From Vitellaria paradoxa (taxonomy: Eukaryota; Streptophyta; Magnoliopsida; Ericales; Sapotaceae): 64,000 nucleotides of DNA. Positions 50,671-62,343 of the stretch are shown in pieces. Within the stretch, counting starts at the first letter, position 1, and every line of letters begins with the position of its first letter. Under the pieces are notes generated by a model. It searched no databases and was not told the origin of the DNA. It worked only from the letters and a program-made list of their open reading frames with translations. The stretch lies in assembly GCA_019916065.1 (NCBI GenBank), contig CM034238.1:2320199-2384198 (forward strand), in the 5' to 3' direction. The translations under genes and the position numbers were made by a program.

Positions 50671-53189
50671 TCAAGGGCTGTGTGTTCGGTTTGATCGGAG
50701 TTCTTGGGAATCACCGATGCTGAAGGGGGAACGGCGGGGTGCGAACTCTCCGGTACTGGCGCCGTGCTCGCTGCTGGTTAAGTCCTGGCTTGACTTCCTA
50801 AATCCCCTCATCTGAGAATTGTACGTTGAACTGTCATACGAGTCAGAACCGCCAGAATCGAAGCCCGAGTGCCCAAGCTTCCCTGCTGCGTTCAGGTCCT
50901 CCAGCGGGACATCATCTTCCAGGGCACGCACAATCTGTTTCACATGCACCAAGCTTTGCTAGTTTAATTGCAAAATCCCTCAAAATCTACTTAAAATCGG
51001 ACCATACATGTGAAACTAAAACTAAATTAATTTACTGCTTTTACTTCATTGTATATATGGATGTATTTGGAGCGTTCTAAATTTTTTTGAAACTCTACAA
51101 ATCTTTAAAAATTTAAAATTTTTTTACTCACGACATAAATTATGAGATTATAATTTTTATTTATTTATACTAATTTTTACATATATTTTCACTCTCTTGT
51201 CTCTCTTACAAATATATGCTAGTGCTTCGGTGTGCTTGGAGTGGGAATTTATTAAAAAAAATAGGAAAAAGTAAAATGAAAAAAAATCTTAAAAAAAAAG
51301 AAAATGAAATATAAAATTCTAAATACACATTTTTATTTAAATAGATAAAAAATAATAAAATAAAAAATTTATCAATATATCAATTTTTGAAGTTTTAGTT
51401 ATTTTAACTCCAAAACGTTGTATCTTTTTCTTTTTATTTTCCACTACGGTCCAAAAAAAAATCCTATTCATTTCCTTTTAATTAAATAAATTCTTAATTC
51501 AGTCAGAGATTAAAGGGTCAAATATAAGTGATTCTCATGGTTTTCTTTTTTTCTTTTCCTAAGTGCCATTTATTTTGCCATCCAAAATTTAAAATGGTAT
51601 AGAAATTTGTTTTATAGAGTTAAAATGATATTAAAAATCGGTTTTTTTGAATTTTAACAAAAAATATGTATAAAAATAATCGGAAATGACAGTTTTGTGA
51701 GGAAAAATAAATATTTTTTGGTTAAAAATTATGGTTAATTCATAACTCTTTTTTTTTTAAAGTAAATTTTTTTTTTTCAAGAGGGAGGGAGAAGACTAGA
51801 ATTTGAGTAATGAGCGGGTAGGAGAGACTCTCAACCACTGAGATATAGGTTACGCTCGGTTAATTCATAACTCTTATTTATAACTGTTATACACCGAAAT
51901 TGGTTCTGTCCCCTCTCTCTTTATGGGGCTATTTGGCCTCCAACCAAATACCAAAAGTTATAAAAAATTTGTACTTTCTTCTAATTAAATTTTGTCACAT
52001 ATCATCTTTATATCAATTTTTTGTACTTTTACTGTACTTTTTGATTAACTTTTTTCTAACCAAACACTATATATATGGTGTGTTTGTATAATGTACCTGG
52101 CTCATCTTTGGGCGCCTCCTTGCAGAATGCTTAATGCAGGCAGCAGCAGCAGCTACCATTCGCTGCATCTCCTGGGGATTGTAGTCATCCCCCAGTCGAG
52201 GATCCACCAGCTCTTCAAAGCTTCCACCTTCCGTTGCACGATTTAGAATAGGCCTAGCCTGTGTATTCCACAAAGGCATGCGCAAACAGCAAAAGTTATC
52301 ATACAAGCAAGAAAAAATACAAAGCCACAATATATATACATCGCAGTTAAATTTCACCCCATTTGTTTATTGATTGATTTGATTGGATGGCATAATTACC
52401 ATGTAAAATTTTGATTTTCAAAAGTCACATTACTTGGTGAAAAAACATGGTGAAACTTGGCAATTAATTTCCATTGTAATTAATATTTGGAAAAGAAAAT
52501 CGATCCTTACCCAGTCCACAAGATTGTCATCCTCATCGCTGTTGACATCCACGGGACGACGTCCAGTAATCAATTCCAAGAGTACAACACCGTAAGAATA
52601 AACATCAGATTTTTCAGTTAACTTGCCGCTTGATGCATACTCAGGTGCCAAGTATCTGTATTTAAAAATATATAAAAATCCCAAGTCAATTTATTTGTAA
52701 CTCTTGTCATCTATTATTGTTTTTGTGCTTATTAATTATAATGAAAAAGAATATGCAATATTTTTTTTTCCTAATTAATTAACTAGTGCTGGCATTAAGA
52801 GAAAGCTAGCCAAAAGAGTTAAATTTGGTTGTTAGATGCAAGGTAATTTTAATTTCTTACCCAAATGTTCCCATAATACGTGTGGACACATGAGTATAAT
52901 TGTCATTAGAGAGTTTAGCTAATCCAAAATCTGCAACCTGCATAAATATTACATATTCCACATTCATCAACTGATTTAAACAAATGCAGAGTTTCCATTT
53001 CATCAAAATGCTACATACATACATATGTGTTATATAAATAAATAAAAAAAATAGATCATCAAATATCATAGAGGTAGAAGGGGGGTGGAGTGAGATGTAC
53101 CTTGGCTTCATAGTTGAAATCAAGGAGAATATTAGCTGCTTTGATATCTCTGTGGATAATGCGGGGGTGGCCTGCACATGACACATTGT

Positions 53190-53230
<41 letters not shown>

Positions 53231-56135
53231 AAGAGATTATATGTATACATATATGTATATGAATCATGACTTACAATCTTCATGAAGGTAAGCGAACCCC
53301 TTGGCTGATCCCAATGCGATTTTGAGCCTTGTTTCGAAGTCCAAACTAGGGACACCTTTTCCTGTAAATTTGCCATTAGGTCAACTTAAAATTTCTGCAG
53401 TTGCATCTTTAATTGTTTGAGGGAAGTGCACATTTGAAACCACCACAACTCAAAAACATTGAGGCCAACTAGAAATGCGTGCTACTTGGAATCGGAATTA
53501 GCCGTAATTATTATTATTATTTTTTTCATATCTGGTTAAATTATAAAATAATAAAATGTTATATTATAACGTACCTTTTATTTGTGTTAAAAAAAAAAAA
53601 ACAATTAACGCATTAAAATTAAATGCAATTCTATATTAGTATACTATAGAAAAACAATAATAATATTATAATTAAGAAAAATGATAAATGTAATCCATAT
53701 TCAATTTAAAGTGTGAAAAATTAAAAATAAAATTCATTTAGCATAATTCTGTAATTATAGTGTCAATTAATATGTTTATTATTTTAAAATGACATACTCA
53801 CAATTGTTCAATTTAATTAATTTGTATAGTGATGTTGTCTTGTAAAGGGTTTATATATTAGCGTATCATTTTTTTTCCAAAATTAATGTTAGGTTCACCA
53901 AACCATTCTCGCACAAAATTTAATCAAACAATGAGGGAGTTTTATGAACAATGGATGTAAAAAAATAAAAAATAAAATTACTATCTTTTCTGGGAGGGGA
54001 AAAAAAACAATTCCTAATGTTATTTAATGGGGGAGATCGGAGTTTGAAATTAACATACCATGAAGGTGATATTCGAGGGTGCCGTTGGGAACGAATTCAT
54101 AAACCAACAATCTTTTAGAATCTGCAATACAATACCCCACGAGGGACACGAGGTGCCGGTGATGGACGCGGCTGATAATGTCAACCTCGGCATGAAATTC
54201 CCGGTCACCTTGCCCGCTACCCGTCTTGAGGCTCTTCACCGCGATCTCCTTCCCATTCGGCAACACCCCTTTGTGAACATACCCAAAACCGCCTTGCCCC
54301 AACAGGTTTTGCTTCGCGAACCCTCCGGTGGCCGCCGACAGATCCTCGTAGGTGAAGGTGCTGTTGTTGAAGCCGAGAGAAAGGGATGGGTGCGGCGGAG
54401 GCAATGGGGGTTGGTAGGAGCCAGAGAAGCCGGTGGAGCTCATCTCACTGCTAATCGGTGGCGGGGGTGGTGGCGGCACGGCTTGCCATTCCGACGAACT
54501 GACGTAAGCAGGCGGAGGAGGCATCTTGACAGCGTGATCACCGTATGGATTAGAATTATTCCAATTACCATGTTGTCCACTGTTGTAATATTGATTAGCT
54601 GCATGAAAGTCTTACTTAGTACATAGAAATAATAATAATAATAATAATAATAATGAATCCACCTTTACTGTGTTCCATTTCAATTGAAATAATCTACCAT
54701 CTCATTCTTGAGGCACCCTTTGTGAGTTTAAAAGAAAAAAAAAATATTGATTAGAAGAGAAGAGAAATAATTATTCCGTCTATTTGTTTACAAATTTAAA
54801 AAATAAAAGATAATAATTTTCTTCTCTTTATTCGTGAGTTAAGAAGAAATGAAAAAATAAATAAATAATTATTTTATCATTAAATTATTTGATTAATTAG
54901 AGTGTAATTAATTTATTTAATCTTAAGATATATTTATAATTTATTTTTTATTACTCTTTATTTTATTTTTATGAATAAATATGTCATTTTAAAATTTTAA
55001 TTCTTATTTTTCTTTCAATTTCTTTTCTTTTTTTTTCTTCCCCTAAAAAGCTCACAAGCTAACTATTAATTTTAAAATTTTTTTCTTCCTTTCTTTTCTT
55101 TCTATTTCACTTCATTCAAACTAACCGTGAAAGTCGACTACGATCGAGAAGATGCATTTATTTTTTTTTCCAAATATGTTAAAGGAGAGCGTTATTTTTT
55201 TAGATAAATTTTACTTTGAACCCAGCTTTTCTCAAAAATATTTTACGAATTTAATTTTTTTTTAACAATTAAAATCTTAAAATTTATGTTGGTAAGATAA
55301 TTGTAGGAGGGCAGAAGCGAATTTTTTGATAAATTTTAGACAAAAAGTGAAATTTGTTTTATTTTATTTTATTTCTAGTTAAACCAATCATTTATAATTT
55401 CTTTTTATTAGTTAATTAACCCATCGTCAATAATGAAGAACAACCTAAATCTTGTCTTTCTACAAAATTAATGAAGGTTCGTTGTATAATTTGCATTCAA
55501 AGTCATTATTTTTGGGTTTAGGTAAGAGATCACATACTCTTGTTTCCAGCAGCATTGTTCCCGAAATAGGTCATCTGTTCTAGGTGCTTTCTTTTCTTCT
55601 TCTTTTTACAGCAGCAGCAGCACACCAACGCGACCATGACAAGAAGCAACAGCGCTGCCCCGGCGACTACTCCGACTATGAGGTTTTTGTTGCTGGTTAA
55701 TGAGGACGATGAGCTGCTATGGGACGATGACTTGGATTTACTTGATGATGGCGTCTTGTGGCTGTGGGAGATTGGCGGCGGTGGGGAATGATGAGAGTGG
55801 CTGTTCTTTTGTGGCGGCGGCGGCGGCGGCGGGGGTGGTGGTGGCGGCGGCGGAGGAGATTTGGAGTTTCCCTTGGAAGGCGAAGGCGGAGGAGGAGATT
55901 TCTGCTTGGAGGGTGGGGGTGGCGGTTGAGACGATGGTGATGGCGGCGGCGGAGACTTTGAATTGTCTGGAGATGGCGGTGGCGGTGAGGAGTCTGATGG
56001 CGGTGGCGGTGAAGAATCTGATGGAGGTGGCGGTGAGGAGTCTGGTGGCGGTGGCGGCGACGAGGAGTCTGGTGGTGGAGGTGGCGAGGAGTCTGAAGAT
56101 TGCTGTGTAGAGTTTGATGAGGGTGACGAAGCCAT
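50671..56135 (-). CDS. Proline-rich extensin-like receptor kinase (PERK family)
   Basis: Plasma-membrane kinase whose Pro-rich ectodomain is thought to contact the cell wall. Exons on the minus strand: 56135-55538, 54598-54059, 53361-53275, 53171-53101, 52937-52861, 52655-52511, 52258-52097, 50934-50671, joining in frame to 647 aa. The ectodomain (1-149 approx.) has at least ten runs of SPPPP/SSPPPP plus one long run of prolines. A single membrane segment, [18 protein letters not shown], ends in a Cys cluster and basic stop-transfer residues. Kinase motifs: [11 protein letters not shown] (300-310), Lys321, HRDIKAAN with Asp417, DFG 435-437, then [12 protein letters not shown]. All catalytic residues are intact. 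There is no signal peptide, as usual for PERKs. Another in-frame Met lies 7 codons upstream (56156), but MASSP matches the family start. The 103-bp intron 3 is nearly half microsatellite. Confidence 0.94.
53189..53234. repeat. Compound (TG)n(AG)n microsatellite in PERK intron 3
   Basis: On the transcribed (minus) strand it reads (CT)n then (CA)n, just upstream of the acceptor at 53172, so it overlaps the polypyrimidine tract of a 103-bp intron. Confidence 0.85.
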
Positions 56136-57155
56136 TTTAAACGTAGTTCTTTGCAACGATCTATATCAAAACACGCTCGGCAACCCCTGCCTTTCCTCCA
56201 ATGAGCTGCCCCTAACCACGATTCAAGAACCAAATTAACACAAATACAAAAGAAAAATATAATGCATATATATACATATATATGTAAAAACAGGTATATA
56301 TCTCATCAGCCATGAAAGAAAAGAAACTTATGTCAATGGGATATGGTCATTTCTCATCATTTACTTGTATTGCCCTATGGCTATAATACTCAACAACAAT
56401 CATATGTTCTTCTTCTTGTACTGTAGAGAGAGAAAAATAGAGATTAGAGAGAGAGAGAGAGACACACACACACACACAGAGACGGGAGAGGGAAAGGAGA
56501 GGTACCTTTGGAAGAAGGGCAGGGAGGATTCTCAAGAAAGGAGGGAAGAGAAATATTGCTTGGTAATAATTTCAACGAAGAGATGGGGGAGCCTCCCTTG
56601 CATGCGCCTTGCCCATTCAACCTCTCCTACAAACAAGTAGTGAGCTTTACCCCAAAAAAAAATCCTATTTTTGAACTTTCTTTCCCATTTTTTCCTTCTT
56701 TCATGGTGCACCTTTCATGCAAGGGCATACATGTCATTTTGGGAAATTTTTAAGGGCATACTAGTAACCTAACTAGGGGGAAACTAATGCTAATTTTAAT
56801 TAATAGTTTGTTTTTGGCAGGTTCCGACTGGCTAAACAAGGAATTTTTGAATGGATTACTGTAGATAATCCTTAACTGTTTCTTTGTTTCCTATTTTTGT
56901 CATTGCTTAATTTCTTTGTGTTCTTTTTTCACCTCTTCTTAATGACCTAACAATTGTAATTCAACTCCACCTTCAACGGCCTTAAGCCCAGCTACAACAA
57001 ATACAAACCATGCATAATTGATTATTGCACTCAAAAATAGTATATAGATAAAAATCCTTTAAATTAAGCAATTTAACTTAATTGTTTTCAGATTTTCTTT
57101 TTTTAAGAGCATAATATTTACAAGCAAGTCCTGCTATATAAGTGAGTTTAGGGCC
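56136..57155. other. PERK upstream region
   Basis: Probable PERK promoter and 5' UTR; TA-rich motifs near 56265-56300 could hold the TATA box but none is unique. A compound GA/CA microsatellite lies at 56446-56482. No other gene seen. Confidence 0.5.
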
Positions 57156-57163
57156 CAACGACG

Positions 57164-57990
57164 AGGGGTAGAAATAGGCTAGGCTGGACTAGGTTTGGGC
57201 TAGGCACATTCGAGCCAAGTCTTTGAGCACATGCTTAAGCCCGGCCCGGTTTGGTACCGAGCTAAAAACTATGAACTCAACCTCGTCTATCACCAGAAAC
57301 TTAAAACTCAAGCTTGTCCATTGGGCCGAAAGATATAAAAAATATTAAAAAATATGAAAATCATAAACTTGTTTAATGTATAAGAATGATAGACCATAAA
57401 TTCACCAAAAAACAAAGAAATAGATAAAATTAGTTTTTTACTAATTCTTTTTTTTTTTTGTCATGTTCTAAAATTAATGACCTACACATAACTGACCGAA
57501 AAGATTTTTGCTGATTTACCGACAAGAATATAGGGTTTCGGGAAGAAAGAGTGAAACGAAAAAGAGAAAAGAAAGAAGAGCGAAGGCTAAAGAGATGAAG
57601 AAAAGAGTGAGAGTGAGAGATACAGAATTTGTATTACAGACTAAAAAGAGAGGAAGGGCGGTTGAGTGTTTGGGAGCGAAGATTGTGAGGGAAAAAGAGG
57701 AAGAGCAACTGAGTGTTTGAGAGTTTGTTGGGGAAAAAAGAAAGAGCGGGGCTAGGGTTTATGCATGTGTTGAGGGGTTTGAATTTTCGACTGACTCACT
57801 TATTAATTTTGGGTTAGGATTGGCTAGGTTGAATTGTGATGCCTAAACCTAAATCCAGTCCAAAACTAGACTGGACTTAAAATTTTGGCCCAGTCCAACC
57901 TTATGGGCTAAATTCCCAAACCCAAGTCTTATAAATATCGAGCTGGATTGGGTGGGTTCTTCGATCCAACAGGCAGGTATCCACCCCTAC
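57164..57990. mobile_element. hAT-like non-autonomous element, about 827 bp
   Basis: Left end AGGGGTAGAAATAGG and right end GTATCCACCCCTAC are imperfect inverted repeats of the AGGGGTGG type seen in plant hAT elements. Flanks CAACGACG (57156-57163) and CAACAACG (57991-57998) match at 7 of 8 positions, the hAT duplication length. Interior has GCCCGGCCCGG and GGGCTAGG-like phrases and no transposase. Confidence 0.5.
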
Positions 57991-58253
57991 CAACAACGTA
58001 CCTGGCCTTCTCATGTGCTCAATTGAGTTAATACCCTATACACAATGGTTATAAACTTGTTACATATAAATAAAATAAACTTAATAAACATCGTGTATGT
58101 TTAGAGTGCAAAACAGTTGTTGGTACTTTTTAATGAAGTTGAATTTTCTGATGTTGGCTGGAGTTATTTTTTTAAAACGTAAATACGCTTTTGATTAATG
58201 CTTGGTTTGGGTATTAAGAAAAAAAAAATGAGTTTTTTTTTTTTTTTTTTTTT

Positions 58254-60131
58254 AGACCGGTCACTATTTATGGACTTATAAGGATTTAAGCCATACTAAA
58301 AAAAATTTGTTTGTGAATAAGTCACACTTACAACAAAAAGACAAAAAATGACATCACGCGTTTTCAATACATTTTGAAACTGCTAGTTTTATCTGAACGC
58401 TCATAACTTCCGCGACTTTTTATCTTCGTCACAAACAAATTCAAAACTGATTTTTGAAATATAATCAAAACAGATTTAAATGTATATTCGGTACTATTTT
58501 TAAAAGAGTATACATCTATATGAAACAGTACTACTAGAAACAGTACTGGTACTATTTTTATTAGTATTGTTTTTATCGATACTGTTTTCATACTGCCATA
58601 AAAATATCAATTGATACATAACACAAACCAACTATTAATAGTGCTGTTTGTATACTAGACACATTCGGTACTGTTTTGTATAAGATGCATGCTCTTACAA
58701 AAACAGTACCGCACGCATGTGGTACTCTCATCTATGTGGTACTGTCAGCCATATATTGGATATGTGACTTTTATTGTGTTTCATGGTACTGTTTGCATAC
58801 TAGACATATTCGGTGCTGTTTTTGCAAGAGTATGCATATTATACAAAACAGTACCGCACGCATGTAGTATTCTCGGTCATGTGGTACTATCAGCTAAATA
58901 TTGGATATATGACTTTTTTTTGTATTTCATGGTACTGTTTGCATACTATACACATTCGGTACTATTTTTACAAGAGCATGTATCTTATACAAAACAGTGC
59001 CACACTCATGTGATACTCTCGGGCATATGGTACTGTCAGCCATATATTGGATATGTGACTTCTTTTTGTGTTTCATGATACTGTTTGCATACTAGACACA
59101 TTCGGTACTGTTTTTACAAAATCATGCATATTATACAAAATAGTACCGCATGTATGTGGTATTCTCATCCATGTGGTACTGTCAGCCATATATTGGATAT
59201 GGGACTTTTGCATATTAGATACATTCGGTACTGTTTTTGTAAGAGTATTCATCTTATACAAAACAGTATCGCATGCATACGGTACTCTCGGCCATGTGGT
59301 ACTATCAGCCATATATTGGATATGTGACTTCTTTTTGTGTTTTATGGTACTATTTGCATACTAGACACATTCGATACTATTTTTGCAAGAGTATGCATCT
59401 TATACAAAACAGTATCTCACGCATATGATACTCTTGGCCATATGGCACTGTTAGCCATACGTTGGATATGTGACTTCTTTTTGTGTTTCATGGTGTTGTT
59501 TGCATACTAGACACATTCGATACTATTTTTACAAGAGCATGCATCTTATACAAAATAATACCGCATGTATGTGGTACTCTCAGCCATGCGGTACTATCAG
59601 CCATACGTTAGATATGTGACTTCTTTTTGTGTTTTATGATACTGTTTGCATACTAGACACATTCGATACTGTTTTTGCAAGAGCATGCATGTTATACAAA
59701 ATAGTACCGTATGCATGTGGTACTCTCATCCATGTGATACTGTGTTTATATAGTGAGCATTTTATTCGCTATTGTTTTTACAAGATCATATATTTATATG
59801 AAACAATACTGGTACACAAATTTGTATATATTCCTTCTTCAACCGACGTTAATATCAGTTGGTGCTCGTTCAAATTAATAATATACCATATCTTCATACG
59901 ATTTATAAGGAAGAAAAACAAAAATGGAAGAAACATGATTTTCGATTAGCGAGACTTCCGGCAACTCTCGTCTAACTTAATTATAGAAATCAAAGGTATT
60001 CTTGGTATATTAGAAATTATATTTAAAATAAACTCGTGGGACCCACTCAAAAGTGTGACCTATTCACAAAATTTTATACATTAATGTGACTTAAAAGCAA
60101 CACTTTTTTTTTTGTGTGACTAATAGTCTTA
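58254..60131. mobile_element. Candidate inverted-repeat element enclosing the 146-bp hairpin array
   Basis: The left arm (58254-58333: AGACCGGTCAC, TTTAAGCCATACTAA, TTTGTGAATAAGTCACACTT) aligns with the reverse complement of the right arm (60052-60131: AGACTATTAGTCAC, TTTTAAGTCACATTAA, TTTGTGAATAGGTCACACTT). Similarity is strongest over the inner 45 bases. No target duplication was found, so the exact ends and superfamily are unknown; a Mutator-like element is one possibility. Confidence 0.45.
58489..59811. repeat. Tandem array of 146-bp units each with a 46-bp hairpin
   Basis: Eight well-kept units have hairpins starting at 58666, 58811, 58957, 59103, 59226, 59372, 59518 and 59664. Spacings are 145, 146, 146, 123, 146, 146 and 146; the 123 reflects a 23-bp deletion. 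Each hairpin has arms like CGGTACTGTTTT and AAAACAGTACCG around a 22-bp loop. Decayed hairpins flank the array at 58489 and 59767. Between hairpins the unit carries GTGGTACTGTCAGCC, ATATTGGATATGTGACTT and CATACTAGACACATT. Many frames stay open across the array, but this follows from repetition and does not indicate protein. Confidence 0.92.
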
Positions 60132-60897
60132 AAAGATTACAAAGTATGATTTAAACACAATTTTTTGTTTTTGTGTTTTTTTTTTGTCTTACGGGACTTT
60201 TTTTATTGAAATTAATTTTTTTTTTTACTTTTTAAAACTAGACTTGAATTTTTTGATTTTTTAATAATTTTTCTTATGCGTGCTAATAACACAGCTAAAA
60301 ATTACTAAACAAAAAAAATTAAATTTTGATTAAAAAAAGTTATATAAAACAAATATAAGTTAAAAAGAAAACTAAAAAACTTTTATTGACATTATCCACG
60401 TGGGTGCGGTTAAAAGGTAATAATATTTTTTTTGGAGTAAGATAAAACTCTATAAATCTCTAACAACCCCTCTACCTCTAATTTTTCTGCCATCACTAAT
60501 TTCAAAAAATTCTAATATTTCGCTAAAAAAAATCTGAAAGTAGGTTAATCGAATGTGTAAATTTTTTATATAATTATATTATTCGTGTCGAAAGTTTTCA
60601 AACGAGTACCATTGTCACTATTTTTTGTGAATTTTTTTGAATCCGTGAAAACGGATTTGGAAAATCGTTCCCACGGTTTGTGACTTTTTAGAAAAAATAC
60701 GTCAAAATTAACTTCAAATCATATTTTATCTCAATTTATCTTATTTTTTCTTACTCCAGACGAGGCATTGGTAATTATCCTTAAGATAATCAATTAGAAA
60801 CTTATTTTAACAATAAATAATTAATTAGCGGGACAATTTTGGAAGTAAATATTGAATAATTATCCTAAATTAATCTAATATTCTCCTTTAATAATAT

Positions 60898-61065
60898 GGG
60901 TGTGTTTGGAGTTGCATAAAAGTGTATAAAATAAAATAAAATTATAAAAGTAAATGTCTCGTTATTTGTGCAGTGAGTGAATAATTTAAATTTTGCTGTC
61001 TCATAATTTATGTTTGTAAAGATTTGTAAGATTTTATTTTATTTTATTTAACTCCAAACGGAGCC
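60898..61065. mobile_element. Tourist-like MITE, 168 bp
   Basis: Ends GGGTGTGTTTGGAGTTGCAT and AACTCCAAACGGAGCC are inverted repeats between TAT triplets (60895-60897, 61066-61068). Confidence 0.7.
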
Positions 61066-61190
61066 TATATAGTATAACAAGTTGGCCTCCCGCCTTTTAA
61101 AGGCGCGCGTGTCAAGTTTTTAATTTCGAAAGTATGTAATAATTTTATATTTAAAATAATTTTATAACTTATTAAATTTAGGCACCGTTT

Positions 61191-61578
61191 GGAATTCTAA
61201 AAAACAAAATAAATCTCCAAAAAATTTTATTTTGTTTTCCACCATTACTAATTTAAAATTTTCCCGCCTTTACTAAAAATCTAAAATTCGCTTAAAAAAA
61301 CCAACAATCTGGAAGAAGGTTAATCTAATGCATAAATTTTTTTTAATAATCATATTATTCTTGTCAAAATCTTTTAAACGAGTACCGTTGTTATTATTTT
61401 TTACAAAATTTTTTGAATTCGTGAGAACGGATTTGGAAAACCGTTCCCACGGTCTTGAAAAATGAGTGACAAAATTTGAATCTATTAGAACGGTCTGGTA
61501 AATTCGTTCTAACGGATTATTCGGCCAAAGTTAACCCAAATCACTTTTTTCTTATTTTTTATCACTCCAAACGCCACT
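61191..61578. mobile_element. Tourist-like MITE of the longer subfamily
   Basis: Ends GGCACCGTTTGGAA and CTCCAAACGCCACT lie between TTA triplets (61188-61190, 61579-61581). Its right end takes part in an 82-bp tandem duplication (61503-61666). Interior matches 20235-20598. Confidence 0.65.
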
Positions 61579-61666
61579 TTAGAGTTCGTTCTAACGGATT
61601 ATTCGGCCAAAGTTAACCCAAATCACTTTTTTCTTATTTTTTATCACTCCAAACGCCACTTTAGAG
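61503..61666. repeat. Perfect 82-bp tandem duplication at a MITE end
   Basis: 61503-61584 and 61585-61666 are identical, starting TTCGTTCTAACGG and ending CCACTTTAGAG. The unit covers the MITE's right end plus six flanking bases. Confidence 0.95.
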
Positions 61667-61770
61667 TAATTTGCGTAATTTTAACTATTCTTATAATTCC
61701 ACCGCACTCATTTAACATACATGCCTACGTAATAATTTTGTAGCAAATTATAGCTCCAATTTCATTTTAT

Positions 61771-61930
61771 AGGTTTTGTTTAGAGCGAAAAAAAAAAATT
61801 TTAAAAATAGAGAAAAATATGAAAAAATTTTAAAAATTATTTATTTTTTATTTCACTATACGAATTACGAATTTATAAGTTATTTCACTTTATATGATTT
61901 TATCTCATTTTTTATCACTTCAAACATATC
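61771..61930. mobile_element. Tourist-like MITE, 160 bp
   Basis: TAT triplets at 61768-61770 and 61931-61933 enclose degenerate ends AGGTTTTGTTTAGAG and CTTCAAACATATC. Interior shares CACTATACGAATTACGAA with the next copy. Confidence 0.5.
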
Positions 61931-62194
61931 TATAATTACGTTTAAACGAATCGTTTTACATTAATAAAAAAAAAAAGAAAACCACTAAGCATAGCAGATC
62001 ATTATAGCTCAAATTGCGAGGCCTTATAACCAACACTACTTTGCTGTGGAAAAAAAAAAGGGCTTTTTCTCATTTTTTTTGGGAAAAATTCAGGTAGAAC
62101 TTTGTTTTATTTTTGAGATATTTACCTGTAATTCTATTTTTTTACCATGAAAGAAAAAATATATAAATGTAACCATAAAAAATAACTTTCTTTA

Positions 62195-62343
62195 GGCCCT
62201 GTTTGGGTGAAAAAAATCTAAAAAATAGTGAAAAATATTAAAACTCTAAAAGTTATTCATTTTTTATCTCACTGCACGAATTACGAACTTATAACTTATC
62301 TCAATTTATCTCATTCTATCTTTTTGTCACTACAAATGTACTT
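62195..62343. mobile_element. Tourist-like MITE, 149 bp
   Basis: TTA triplets at 62192-62194 and 62344-62346 enclose GGCCCTGTTTGGGTGA and TCACTACAAATGTACTT. Interior has CACTGCACGAATTACGAA. Confidence 0.6.

Noticed and set aside
54060..54626. 188-codon plus-strand frame opposite PERK exon 2
   Set aside because: Antisense to the conserved kinase N-lobe, no recognisable domain, and no promoter context.
55697..56238. Arg/His-rich and Gly-rich frames on both strands at the PERK first exon
   Set aside because: They are shadows of the codon-repetitive Pro-rich PERK exon; only the PERK frame continues into the kinase with correct splice sites.
57508..57720. Lys/Arg-rich 70-codon frame
   Set aside because: Low-complexity purine-rich DNA inside the hAT-like element; no homology recognised.
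58676..59949. Long overlapping reading frames across the hairpin array (peptides with recurring WYCQPYIGY or similar)
   Set aside because: They are produced by the 146-bp repetition, occur in several frames and on both strands, and the unit is not a multiple of three, so no consistent protein is encoded.
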